A stretch of DNA of 64,000 nt from Rhynchosporium graminicola (GCA_900074885.1 FJUW01000018.1:131748-195747), one strand, 5' to 3'. Positions 48,130-59,849 are shown, counted from the stretch's first letter. The notes: generated from the sequence alone by a model not told the origin. Made by a program: numbers and translations.

Positions 48130-49900
48130 GAAACAGAAAGATATAGAGCTCTGAAGGAGTCTGCACCTTCTATATATATAAGGAGGGTATACCTAAGGCA
48201 CTGATACTAGCCCGTATCTGCTACGTATACTATACGCTATTATATTACCCCCTTCTAAGATAAAAGCTCGCCCTCGAGCCTTTAAAGGTAAATAAAAAAC
48301 AAAAGAAAAGATAATTAAATTAAGTCGAATTCTAAATAAAATCTAAGTAATTATTAATCTAAAGCGTAAGATATAAATTACTCTTTCTTTATTAAAAGCT
48401 TATGAAATTCGGTCTAATACTACTCTGTTTCGAGTCCGGAAAAGTAGTAAGAAATAAGTACTAAAATTATCTCTTTAATAGAAAAGAAAAGCGTAATTTC
48501 CGAGAGATACTATAGTTCTAAGTAACTTCTTATAAAGCTAGAAGTAGAGCTCTAGACTAGCGCTTTATAAGTACGCGTAATCAGGTATTAGTCTGAATTA
48601 ACTTCTAGTTAGTCTTAAATAATAGATACTATTAGCTAAAAGACGAGTTAATCCCTATATTAAGATTATTAATACTTTTAGTTAGTTACGACTTACTAAA
48701 GGTCTATAAATTATTAATTAAAGAGCGTTTAAGGGTAAGTTCTATTAGTAATTATAATACTAAGTTTACTAAAAGTCTAAGGTTTACTAAAAGTCTAGAG
48801 TTTATTAATTATACTTAAGTATATAAAAACTTAGTAAATATCTATTCGATACGATTAATACTAATAAAAAGCTCCTAAGTAATCGATTCTATTTATAATT
48901 AATAGTCTTTAATCGATTAAAGTAATTCTATAGTAAGTATAGAATCGGAGGGGCTATAAAAGTATTCTAGTAAAGCTATAGGAGCTAGTTAAGCTTTCTT
49001 AGGAAGTATAATATTAAGTAAGCGAGACTAAGCGAAAGTAATAGAATACTTAAAAGTTATAGAAGAAGTAAAAGTCGAAATCGAATTCTAAAGAAGTAGA
49101 AAGATTAAAGAGAGTTAGATATTTTTATTAAGTAGATATAGAAAGTATTAAATTAAAAGTTCTAATAGAGAGAAGTCGATTCTACTAAAAGAGATAAATT
49201 ATACTAGGGTATAGGGATTACGAGTCGAATTCTGATAATTTCCGCTAAAGTAATAAGCTACTTTATCTTAGCTTAAAAGTAAGGTTTTTCGCTATTAGAG
49301 CTACTTTCGGAAAGTTAAAGTTAGATAAGAGGATAATAAATATTAAAGCTTATAGGGAAGTTTCTACTTAAAATTCGTTTACTATTTTACTTTATACGTA
49401 CGAAAGAATAAGTTTCGAAGTATCTGAGAGTAACTTCGTAGTAATACTAATACTTTTAAAGCTAAATTATATTTAAATTCCTAGCTATCTAAGAGATCTC
49501 TAGAATCTTAGCTCTTTTAAAAACTTAACTATCGAATTCGTAATTAATAATACTAACTATTTCCGTATAATTCCGAAAATCTAAAGTAAGTAGAAATAAC
49601 TTAGCGAAGAGCTCCTTAATAGTTATACGTACGAATCGAGTTTTCTAAGTAAGATATTATTTAATATTATCCTTAGTAATCTTAATCTTTCTATTTAATA
49701 TAATAATATAAGACTTAAGGTAGTATATAAGTAAGAATAAATAAGTAAGGAAGCTAAGAGCGATCTTATATAGTCTAGTACGAAGGAAACAGAAAGATAT
49801 AGAGCTCTGAAGGAGTCTGCACCTTCTATATATATAAGGAGGGTATGCCTAAGGCACTAATACTGGCCCGTATCTGCCACGTATACTATGCGCTATCATA
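48130..49900 (-). mobile_element. Non-autonomous LTR element, copy C, truncated
   Basis: One full LTR lies at 49699-49900 (202 bp) and one partial LTR at 48130-48244 that lacks its first 87 bp. The break coincides with the end of the Gypsy 3' LTR. The interior is about 340 bp shorter than in copy A, from a deletion corresponding to about 38.64-38.98 kb of copy A. Orientation is as for copy A. Confidence 0.8.
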
Positions 49901-50074
49901 TTTAGAGCCTTATCTTATTAGATTCGACGATTACGCTAGTAAATTATCTTATATATTATTCTATACTCTCTTACTAAGGCGCGCAAGTTAAGATTCTCTC
50001 CTGAACGTAGTACTTGATCGATTTAGTATGTTTTCTATACTAGAAGATTAGGAGCTATAATATTAACATTATAG

Positions 50075-50265
50075 TAGACTTAATATATACTCTATAGATT
50101 AAGAGCTTCAAAAAGAAGTAGTTTAGAGGCAAATCGGTATAGTATTTATAGAGCTTCAGTAGTTTCTAGTTCTGATAATTACAGTATATTAATATTTAGT
50201 GGGGTTCATACTAAAAGGCGGTGTACCGGCGTTATTTACTAAAGAATCACGCTAAACCGAAGAAT
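50075..50265 (-). repeat. Right terminal inverted repeat of the island
   Basis: It is the reverse complement of 34457-34647 with about six substitutions and no large indel. The normal base composition of the flanking gene region resumes right after it. Confidence 0.85.
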
Positions 50266-50273
50266 AGCTTATA

Positions 50274-51028
50274 AGGATGGAATGAAGGTATTCTGACTAA
50301 GTCAATCGAAGAAGTCGAAATGGAACTCAAATTTGATTACTATTGATGCATTATCTCTGTCTAGAATTGAGAACTGCGTCCTCGATTGAATAGTTCCAGG
50401 ATGTTCTCCAAGCATATGAGACAGTAATCCCATAGGAAGTCCAATACGTTCCGCTTGTCCTCCTACGGAATTTGGTTAGACGAAAGTAATTAATGCAAGC
50501 AAATAATCCGAATTTCGAGGTTTCAAAATCGCTTGGACCGTTGTGAAGACAGCAATAAATATCTCTCGAAGCTCTCCACGAGACAGGGTGTGAGAGAGAA
50601 GAGTTTGCATATCATTAAATACTTACCAGTAGCCCCTCGCAGCAGAGAAGTCGTGCTGTAATCAAATGGATGATGATGGATCTTACAAACCAAACTGTAC
50701 GGAGCTGAATTCCTCTAATGTTGCGATCCTTGTCAGTCGCGCTAAAACGTTAATCCGCGACTGACGCTTCGACATAGGCTTCAAGCTTTCTTGAAGTTCC
50801 AGCGCTCCCCCAGCATACTCAATCACCGTACAAGAAACACTTTTTGCGTCATCTAAATATTTGAGCAGATACTATCTTATCTATAGACCAAGCTCCTGTG
50901 TGAATCATTTTCGCCACATTTCTGGCAGATTTCACCTAGAATAGCGGAAACACAGGAAAAATTACCCAACCAGACTGCCCCTCATCTAGCAACTTGCCCA
51001 TCGCATCTCGAGCTTCTGCTCTCTCGAA
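50274..51028. other. Intergenic, promoter side of GPN2
   Basis: Normal base composition returns immediately after the inverted repeat. No gene, repeat or RNA recognised. Confidence 0.5.
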
Positions 51029-52188
51029 ATGCCGTTCGCACAACTCGTGCTCGGCAGTCCAGGGTCTGGGAAGAGTACATACTGCAATGGAAGTTCGTAT
51101 CCCCCAAAGCTCAGCGCAAGTTTCTAACCGCTCTTAGTGCACCAGCTCATGTCCGCCATTGGGCGCAAATGCTCTGTAGTGAACCTCGACCCAGCGAACG
51201 ATCATACCGGCTACCCGTGCGCGATAGATGTTCGCGACTTAGTCAAGCTGGAAGATGTCATGGAGGATGACGAGTTAGGTCCAAATGGTGGTGTGCTGTA
51301 TGCGCTCGAGGAGCTGGAGCATAATATGGATTGGTTGGAGAAGGGATTGAGTGAGTTGGGAGAGGATTATGTGCTGTTCGATTGTCCTGGACAGGTGGAA
51401 CTCTATACACACCACTCTTCATTACGGAATATTTTCTTCAGGTTGCAGAAGCTTGGCTACAGGGTTTGTCTTCCGCGATTCCTTCTTAGCTTGATTGAAT
51501 GCTGACTGCCACATAGCTTGTAGTCCTACATCTCTCCGACTCCTATTGTCTCACCATGCCCTCACTCTATATCTCGAATCTTATCCTCTCTCTACGAGCC
51601 ATGTTGCAGATGGATCTCCCACATCTGAACGTCCTTACAAAAATCGACAAGATCTCCAGCTACGGCCCCCTTCCATACAACCTCGATTTCTACACCGAAG
51701 TGCAAGACCTCTCCTACCTCCTCCCACATTTACAAGAAGAATCATCGGTCATGGCTGGATCTAAATTCGAAGGACTGAATACTGCAATCGTAGAGCTGGT
51801 TGAGAGTTTCGGATTGGTGGGGTTCGAGACTCTAGCCGTGGAGGACAAGAAGAGTATGATGCATTTATTGCAAGTAATTGACCGAGCCGGTGGATATGCG
51901 TTTGGTGGTGCCGAGGGCGCGAACGATACGATCTGGCAAGTGGCTATGCGTGAAGGCGTCACCACGATGGATGTAAAGGATGTCCAGGAGCGGTGGATTG
52001 ATGCTAAAAACGAGTATGATGAGGCAGAGCGGATACAATGGCAGAAGCAAGCCGAGGCGGAGGCGCAGAAGCAAGCTGAGGAAGCTGAAAATCGCGCGGG
52101 TGCAGGTGACGATGATGATATGGAGGGCATGTCTTTACCGACAGGTGGGAGCAGTGTAAAAGTACTCCGCAAGACCCCAACTCAATGA
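51029..52188 (+). CDS. GPN2: GPN-loop GTPase 2, 353 aa
   Basis: Three exons (51029-51092, 51138-51463, 51517-52188) have introns of 45 and 53 nt (GTTCGT...TTAG, GTTTGT...ATAG). The start MPFAQLVLGSPGSGKST places the P-loop at residues 9-17. The GPN insertion that defines the family is at 69-71 (DELGPNGGV), followed by the Walker B-like FDCPGQVELYTHH and the base-specificity motif TKIDK. A charged helical tail (QWQKQAEAEAQKQAEEAE) and an acidic patch (GDDDDMEG) end the protein. Gpn2 works with Gpn1 and Gpn3 in cytoplasmic assembly and nuclear import of RNA polymerases II and III. Length is normal. Confidence 0.96.
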
Positions 52189-52204
52189 TACCCCATTTGC
52201 CACT

Positions 52205-52845
52205 TCATCCATCATCGGTATCGTTAGCTCCTTCGCTATCAGATCTATCCACCATCGTAATAGCTTTCGTCGAATCGTCTTCATCACTCTGCGCGCCCAG
52301 TATATCTTGTAAAGCTACCTCGCCCTTATCCTGTGCTTCCCGTTGTGCTTTCAATATCAAATCTCTTGCTCTGCGAATAGCTTCCTCCTCAGCCTTTCGT
52401 ATGGTCCCACTGACTCTCACAACTCTGAACACGCACTTCTTCCCGTCTTGTATAGGCACAGATTTCATCAGCGATAAGGCGGCCCAGACTATTCTATAAT
52501 GTGCGCGCGAGACTCGAAGGATAAATGTCGATGTTGCAGGGGAAAGGTATTTAACTAAGTGAGAAAAATGTCAGACCCTTCTCTCAAATCATAATCCATG
52601 GAATCGTTGTAAAGGAGCATCGTACCAGTAAGTGATTCAGACACAGCGCCCATCCCAAAATCCCCAAACGTGCTTGATATTTCTGCCCGCAGTCCTCTCA
52701 GCAAATTTTGATTCGTAAGGCTGCTTGAGGTGGGTTGGTTGAATACCACGACATCTGGAACTTTGGATGTCGATTGCGATTGATTCTTTTCGACTGCTGG
52801 ATAGAGGATATTTACCAGGAGGTAGCGATGTTTTAGGCGGACCAT
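52205..52845 (-). CDS. POP5: RNase P / RNase MRP subunit Pop5, 189 aa
   Basis: Exon 1 runs 52845 to 52626 and exon 2 runs 52554 to 52205; the 70 nt intron is GTACGA...TTAG. The start MVRLKHRYLLVNILYP is the hallmark N-terminus of Pop5 (Rpp14/Pop5 family). LLRGLRAEISSTFGDFGMG, then across the splice STFILRVSRAHYRIVWAALS and CVFRVVRVSGTIRKAEE, continue the fold. An acidic C-terminal tail (SDEDDSTK, SEGANDTDDG) follows. The protein is a core subunit for tRNA 5' processing and rRNA maturation. It faces GPN2, with only 16 bp between the two stop codons, so the 3' UTRs must overlap. Confidence 0.95.
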
Positions 52846-55800
52846 TGTAATCGGTGCTTTGCGACTTGCTGAGCTGCTGGGGAGGGGCTCTAGCTTTTGG
52901 TTGACGCGATTTTGAAAAAGATCTAGAACGCAACGCGACCGAGCTAGGATTAAGTCACATGATGATTAAACTACATTCTCTAAGCAAAATTACCTGGAAG
53001 CAGTAGAATCACCCCCTCGAGCATTTTGTACTGTTTTTGGATATATTAAACTGTACAGGGCTCTTTGCTTTGGGTGTCTATTGATTTCACGATGTTTAAG
53101 TTTCAGCTCTTTCTCGAATTACCACCATATATAACTTGCTTTCCCACGTTTTGATTTCCCGTACTTCTCCATGACTTGCCTCTCCCTGTCCTGGGGAAGA
53201 AGACGAATTTCAAAGGCTACAGGCAGTAATCTGTCCGCAATCGGGCCCTATGTATTTCATGCAAGCTGAGTTATTGCTCAGTCTTTTCTCTTATGTCTAC
53301 AGACGGACGAGTTTCCCAGAGTTTGTCTGAGTTTGTGATCCTGTCTAATAGTGGGAGTTGATATTAGATGAAGCGAAAGGTTTTAGCGTTAGGCGCTGTT
53401 CTGGTATTGGACCTGTTATTTTCGGTGGATTTGGCCGCTGTTTGATTAATCGTGCCGTGGGCAATTAGGTGCTGAGCTTGGCTCGAATCTAGGCAGATCC
53501 TCGAAGTCAGGAAGCTTTGAGAGCCTGGGACGTCAATTTTTAAAAACCAAGGTTCTACTCATATAATATGTCTTTGTTCGTGTTGGCAGACTTTCGCCTG
53601 GGAAGGCTCCTGCGGGGGTATATATCGCCAACCACTCGTCCGTCGGAGAATGCTTACGAACTTCTACCAACATCGATCAAGATTCATAATATGGCAAAGC
53701 CGCAATCTGGTCGCTTCATCCGTATAGTCGCTATGTCTCCTCAACCTGCTTCTTGCTGGAGGTTTGGCGGCAGGCTTTATCCTCAAGTCATCTAGTCCTC
53801 TCAGTAAGTACAGTACAACTCGACTGTTAAGGTCTGATCCGACAAAGTATTGGCCTGCAGGTTTGGCAGTCCCTGAAAATACACAGGCAACGACATCATA
53901 CAGTTATTAGTCATTGCACTTGGCTAGGAGGCTGCGCTGTTGATGGCATCGATGTATAAAACGATTTGAACAAGCTGGCGCAGTAAAATATTGTTTTTTT
54001 CAGTTGCGAGCCTGGTTTGTACGTGTAATCGAAAGCACTTTGTTATTTTTGGTAATTGGACGAGTTGTGTGACTAGAGGCATAATCAATGTTTTTTTTCG
54101 AAGCAAGTTCCTGCCGTTCTCATAGCACGGGGAAGTGGTTAGAGACACTTACTTGAATATCGTGTTCCACGTTGGCTTCAGCGGCAAGGTTATTCGCGCT
54201 GCTTTTAAAGCCATGGAATTCACAGCGATGGCTTTTCAATTCCATGGCGTGATCGAGGGACAGTAGCTTCCCGATTGATCGCATCGCCAGAGGTCTCAGT
54301 CCTAACCTCGGAGAGGCGCCGACGATATTGGTGTACAGCAGGTATAGGCGAAAATGAGTCGATAGTGTATGATGTGGTGCGAGGAGGGGTACCTACATTG
54401 AGGAGGTTGGTATAGCCTTGTGGCCTCGCTGACATCTTAATATGGCAAGGAAAATTATACCTCGCCTCGATCGTGAAAGCAAAAATGCTTTTGTGAAGTA
54501 AGCTGTCACTAGTCTGAGATCTCGTGGCAGCTGGCTAGCCAAATTGCATTCGAAGGCAACACCCTCATAGATCTGTAATGTAGAACTCGGAAGTTAAGTT
54601 GGTGTATCAACAGCTGTACTATGATCATCATTCTTGTACTCAGTTTCAGGTGAAACTTCAATAGTTATCTGAGGCCTACCAGCATAGCTGATTGGCTACT
54701 CATGTCAGGCGAAGCGAGTAAACAAAAGTATAAAAATGTTGGAGATTCTGTTTGGGAACTTGACACCAGAGGGTAAGAACGCCTAATATCCCTGAGATTA
54801 TACTCAGTTGGTGACCATGTAATTATCGCATGCGTCACTTCTGACCTGACTCGACGCAGGATACCGCGCGTACTATGTGGGATAAATCCCACCGTAACTG
54901 TGTTCCACTGCCAGCACAGTGGCTGAAATCTATCCCTTTAAAGGCACGAAACCAAACTCACGAAGTCTGGGATCTAGCTACAGCACAATCCCTCAAAATA
55001 CAAGCGTCTAAATCTTCAAAGATATGCTAAGGGGATAGTCATAAGGTTGTCATTATGCACATGATGCCTTCAAACAATTTCTCCTTCCATGCTGCCATGA
55101 TTGGACGAATTATCATTACATCCAGCAAAGTCCACTAAACAGTTCTATTCGTAGTCGTAGATCCATGAATGACAGTAGCACCCGCGCCAGTCATAATGTC
55201 AATGTAGTATTACTGCTCTTCGGAGCAACAGCCAACTCAGACAAAGAAAAGCCGTCGATAGCCAAGCGAGCTACCATGTGCCTATACTGAAAACAGTATA
55301 GAGGGATGTGTCGAAAAAGATGAATTGAGATTGTAGATCTCAGAGTCGTTCTACCTGCATTTGCACCGCCAAATGTGGCTTTTGGTGTAAGGACAATGTA
55401 TGTCTAAACCCAGGCAGTAAATAAGGAATGAAATCCCAGCGGGGCACTTGTGAACTGTCCTAACATCCGAAATCACAAGATACTGTTTTTATCTCAGCCG
55501 CTAAGAACTAGCCTGTCATTGGGGATCGTTACACTGTCACCGTTTAAATAGGGCGTTGTAGCTTCAGCAGCACGGGGACCGAAGAGCATTGTATAGGTTC
55601 AAATAGACACTACATTGGTCGAGATGTGGAGAGTTATTTTGTATCTGTACAACTGAGCCTTCCAGGCTCTTAATGAAGTCTGTTTCCCGCCCCACCTTAG
55701 CCTTTGTAGGTATCTTCCCGAAGTTCTTGCGTTTGTTATGTTCGCAGCTCGCTTAAACGCGATTCATTTTTCAGTCTCCGCCTCGCTCATCAACAGTACC

Positions 55801-56274
55801 TTGCGTTTTGCTCCATATCTGACAATATTCTTCTACTTTGGGAAAAATCAATCCGAGGCATGCTTTCGTGACATCCAAATCTGTAGCAAGTGCGTAAAGT
55901 TGCTTACTTGTAAATAGCGTCTATAACTACTATTTACCGACCTAGCTTACAAACTTCATGGAAATTTCCACATCTGTAACTCAAGCTGTGCTGTATTCGC
56001 AAACGAATATAGCTGTTCGAATCGAAAATCTCGCAATTCAGAGTATCTAGGCCAGTCCCTCCTGCTTCATATTCAATCACCGATCCTGCCAATCTAGATA
56101 AAGAAGATGACATCAGGTAACAGAGCTATTGATTGGCTGTAGGCACAGCATAGGCGGGGTAGGGCGAACCCTTCACAACATCGAACTTCCCAATATTTGC
56201 ACAAAACAAAGCTGGTATCTCCTAAATACGGACAAAAAAACACGTAAAAGCTTGAGAAATCTCTCAATTTCAAA
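52846..56274. other. 3.4 kb intergenic region, no gene recognised
   Basis: I examined both strands. The ORFs 53568-53795, 53924-54148 (minus), 54220-54435 (minus) and 54665-54892 (minus) are short and without family features. Small inverted repeats occur at 54210-54220/54238-54248 (GCCATGGAATT arms) and 55282-55301 (CTATACTG stem, AAAA loop). No tRNA found by eye. Confidence 0.45.
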
Positions 56275-57203
56275 ATGAGGATCACCGCCGCCCTCGTGTT
56301 TGCAACAGCTGCGACAAGCGCTCTCGCAAGTCTCAAGACACACCACCAAACCCCCCTCATCCCAAGCACAAGCAACACAGAAGCAGAAGTTGTCCGAAAA
56401 GCGTAAGCTCAATCATTTCCAAATATGTCACAAATATAGAAAAGTTTAAACTCATTACTCACAATCCTAGCCTGATAAAATCCTCAATCATCCCTGAAGT
56501 CCTCGACGATTTCACGCCAAAATGCTTCATCCCCGCTTCTTATAGCAAAGGTGCCAAAACATACCAAGGCATCGTGGATCTAGGTAATGATTTCAAGCCG
56601 GAAGAGACTAAGCAACGACCGCATTTGTCTATTAGTTGTCCTGAAGGTCTCGAGACGAAGGGTCTTGTGGTTGCTCTTACGGATCCGGATGCGAAGAGTA
56701 GAGACGATCCTAAATGGAGTGAGATGTGCCATGTAAGTCTTTTACTTCTGATTGGATTTATGAAGAGCTGTAAGATTGGATAGCTAGCTGATTTGCACAA
56801 GTGGATCTATGTGGTCCCAACTGGATTCCAGACCGCAGCTGGAGCTGCAATGGATATCACCATCCCTACATCTGTATTTGAGGGAAGGGATCTCGTTGAT
56901 TGTACGTTATCTCCTCTCATCTTCCCTTTTTTTTGATCCATCTTGATTGCCCATCCCTGTAATGTCTCTGATTCATTTTTAAACTTGTGACTAGATAAAC
57001 CTCCTGGTCCACCACCGAAAACAGGTTATCATCGCTACGTCTTCGTCGTTCTAGTAGGCGATACGACAAATATCACGGCTCCAGAAGAAAGACGGCACTG
57101 GGGCACCGGTAAAGTGAGACGTGGTGTTAGGAATTGGGCTGGGAAGCAGGGCTTGCAGGTTATAGGTGCGAATTGGTTTGTAGAAGAGGATGAGGAACAG
57201 TGA
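56275..57203 (+). CDS. Secreted phosphatidylethanolamine-binding protein (PEBP) family, 238 aa
   Basis: Four exons (56275-56402, 56471-56732, 56784-56901, 56995-57203) with consensus splice sites keep one frame. Residues 1-18 (MRITAALVFATAATSALA) are a clear signal peptide. PEBP landmarks are LVVALTDPDAKSRDDPKW, the ligand-pocket strand YKPPGPPPKTGYHRYVF, and the end GANWFVEE. The family includes yeast carboxypeptidase Y inhibitor Tfs1 and animal RKIP. A secreted form suggests a vacuolar or extracellular role. I infer no particular ligand. Confidence 0.93.
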
Positions 57204-57669
57204 AAGTTTGTGATGTCGAGGAAGTAACCGGGTTGGTGTTTCAAGCGGAAGTCAAGCTGGGAACGATTGAGCTGCGAGCTGATTATGAGTATGTGCATGT
57301 GTAGCCACCGTAATATTGCATTTTCGAGCAGTAGGTGCTCGCTTTTTGAGTGATTTTGCACGAGGATTTCCGAGGGTAATATCAAATCGCAGGAAGCTCT
57401 TTATGTTATTCATACCATTATGCATGTCTTTGTCTGTACTCCAGTTCATGCTTCATTATTAATCACTTCTCAGAGCTCTCGACTAAACCAAAGATTGCTT
57501 CTCGTCAAGAACATCCCGGATATCGAACTAAGCGAATGAAAACACCCTACCACCTGTATACAATCCTTTCAAGTTCCTCGCATAATCAATTAACTGAAAT
57601 ACAAAACTATTTAGCCAATTTTCCACCACACAAGATGCCAGCCGAGGAAATGTCACAGATCAGATGTTT
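57204..57669. other. Convergent intergenic region
   Basis: This is the 3' flank of the PEBP gene and of the WW-domain gene, which converge. No repeat or RNA recognised. Confidence 0.5.
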
Positions 57670-59145
57670 TTAGTATCTTGGGTTTTGGGGGTAACCACCA
57701 CCGTAGCCACCCTGAGCTGGAGGGGGAGCACTACTGCCTGAGTTGCCGTACAATCCACCGGAATGGGAGCTGTCGAAGTGATGACCTCCTGGTTGAGGGA
57801 GGTTTCCGGTGTGTTGCTGTGGTGGCGGTCCTCCGTAAGATGGTCCTGGATAAGCTCCTGGAGGAGCCGGAGGGTACTGCTGCTGCTGTTGTTGGGGTGG
57901 AGGATGGCCTTGACCATAGGAGTTCTGGTGTTGAGGAGCGCCATACTGTGGCTGCTGGCTATTTTGAGGTGGAGCTCCGTATAGTTGCTGAGCTAGTGGT
58001 GGAGCTTGGCCGCCATAGGATGATTGCTGAGAGTTATAGGATTGAGGAGGTTGGGATGCGTGTTGAGTTTGGCCTTGGCCGTAGGTATCATGGCTCGGTT
58101 GCTGATGCTGAGATTGAGATTGTCCGTAGCTGGGAGCGGCACTTGAGGCGCCGCCCGGCTGGTAAGACGTTGGTGGTGCTTGGCCGGTGTAACCGCCCTG
58201 AGATGAGCTACTGTTGCTATAGCCATAATTATTTCCCTGCTGCTAAACTTTTTAGCAATGTACTCAAAGTATCAATGTGAACATAGAAATACCGAAGATT
58301 GATGTCCACCTCCACCAAACATGCCACCTATTTGTCCCATCAAGCCACCTCCTTGGCCATGTTGCTGTCCACTCGAGCTAGAACCAGAGTAATTCGTATT
58401 GCTCGTGCTGTGGCTGCTGCTATCTGTCTTCTTGCCTCCACCAAGCAAACTTCCGGCAAGCGCACCCACAATCCCGCCAGCACCACCACTGCTTTGTTTT
58501 CCACCATGACTCGATCCTCCTCCAAGGAAAGAACTTGCCATACCAGCCAGACCACTGCTGCCTCCACTCGATTGTTTCTTGCCGCCCATGAGCTGGTTCA
58601 GGGCGAAGTTTCCAATGTTTCCGGTCAAACTTCTGTCGCCCTGGTATGGCTCCGTTGTCCCATCACGATGTCTGATAGATTGAGTGCCGTCTGGGTTTGT
58701 AACAATGTCCAAGTCCTGCGGTTGACCTGCTTGGCCTTGTTGGCCAGGTTGGCCATATGGGTGGTCCATTCCCTGTGGAGTTGCTTGGGGTGTAGGGCCA
58801 GTTGGGGCAGCTTGTGTGGGAGTATCCCATCTGCGGGGAGAATGTTAGCATCGTGTCGTAAGGATCAACATATGTGTGGCCTCCTTCGAGCCCTTGCCCG
58901 CTCTGATCCCATGGCTGTACAGTGCTGCAGATAGAGACATGGAATTAACATACTGAGAGACACCAGTAGAGATTTGGACGAAGTAGTATTTCTTCGAACT
59001 AGCGTCCCATTGAGGTATCCATCCTTCGGGAAGATTTGGAGGGGCATATGAAGGGCCTTCCTGGCCAGGACTATGTACAAATTGTCAGCTTTCTTGTCCT
59101 GAAGGAGGGGCACAAATGTTGCGCGTACGTTCCACGTCCGCTCAT
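57670..59145 (-). CDS. WW-domain protein with Gly/Gln-rich low-complexity tail, 413 aa
   Basis: Exons on the minus strand run 59145-59129, 59070-58954, 58830-58293 and 58239-57670. Introns start GTACGC, GTATGT and GTATTT. The WW domain is assembled across the second intron: LPEGWIPQWDASSKKYYFVQ, then STGVSQWDTPTQ (residues about 17-49), with both signature Trp and the Tyr-Tyr pair. WW domains bind Pro-rich motifs. After a linker (NPDGTQSIRHRDGTTEPYQG) comes a Gly/Ser-rich segment (LAGMASSFLGGGSSHGGKQ), then about 190 residues rich in Gln, Pro, Tyr, Gly and Ser ending GYGGGYPQNPRY. The tail looks intrinsically disordered and prion-like. An acceptor 3 nt upstream of 58239 is also possible (one extra Gln). 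Function unknown beyond binding. Confidence 0.85.
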
Positions 59146-59849
59146 GTTTAATGATATACCGCAGGTATTCCAGAAGTCAAAGGTAAGTATCTAGACTTTA
59201 TAGAGATTCAGGTGGGACTTTCGCGTGATAAGTTTTGGAAGGAAAAAAAAGCAAGAGCAGAGGGTTTTGTGTAGTTCGAAGGCGGGAGAGCTTGTAGTGC
59301 ATACGACTTGCGAGCCAGGAATGAACACAACACAGCCCCCGCTATGTGTACGAGTCCAGAGCAAATCAATTCGCCGCCACTTGCTTCCGCCTCTTATGTC
59401 AGGCTGAACTCTTGATAGGAAATTACTCAGATGGGGAGCTGGATACGGCTATGGTTTATTTTTGCTTGTTGAGACTTGATTATGGTGTAGAAGCTCGAAG
59501 GAAAGTCAAAGCTATGATTTGGCTGGTGTTGCTATTGATAGACTTGTTACTTGGTAGGTAGGTAGCGATCTAGACATCACACTCAGTACCTAAAATACAG
59601 ACCCTTTGCGTTATTGTATGAGGCAGCAGATGAGTTTCCTTCAAGTGAGCAGCGACTTGTAACTGCGCCTTAAGCTAAACATCAAAAGTCCCAGTACAAT
59701 CCTTCGCAAATGATTGGTGATTGCGTCATGGTGCTCATAGCACAACCCCTCCATTAGCTATATCATCCTTCGAAATGATCGATAGCTCGATATCTCTTGA
59801 AAGTACAACTACGAATTGCGAGATCTCTTGGAAAATCACATCTGCGATT
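59146..59849. promoter_or_regulatory. Divergent intergenic promoter region (WW protein / GST)
   Basis: About 0.7 kb lies between two head-to-head start codons. Short ORFs (59225-59407, 59346-59561) look spurious. No specific site recognised. Confidence 0.45.

Larger units (their letters stand above)
34457..50265. mobile_element. RIP-mutated nested transposon island bounded by long terminal inverted repeats
   Basis: The first and last about 190 bp are inverted copies of each other with roughly six differences, nearly all transitions. Everything between is extremely AT-rich and TpA-rich, with stops throughout. Removing the Gypsy element and the small LTR copy beside it leaves an outer element of about 1.4 kb, so the frame is a TIR element that later received insertions. 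TA occurs just outside each end (34450-34451 and 50270-50273 region), but the outermost 6-8 bp align imperfectly, so the exact ends and target duplication are uncertain. The pattern (TpA excess, CpA shortage, transition differences between copies) is that of fungal RIP. Confidence 0.8.

Noticed and set aside
38294..49900. Spaced direct repeats in the island as a CRISPR-like array
   Set aside because: The repeats are 202 bp LTRs with target duplications in a eukaryotic genome; no short regular repeat-spacer structure.
34457..50265. AT-rich island as a mitochondrial insertion or a centromere core
   Set aside because: LTRs, target duplications, polypurine tracts and Gypsy Pol blocks explain it as RIP-mutated transposons; no mitochondrial genes seen.
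54210..54248. Inverted repeat GCCATGGAATT/AATTCCATGGC as a transposon end
   Set aside because: Arms are only 11 bp, 17 bp apart, with no target duplication or related copy in the window.
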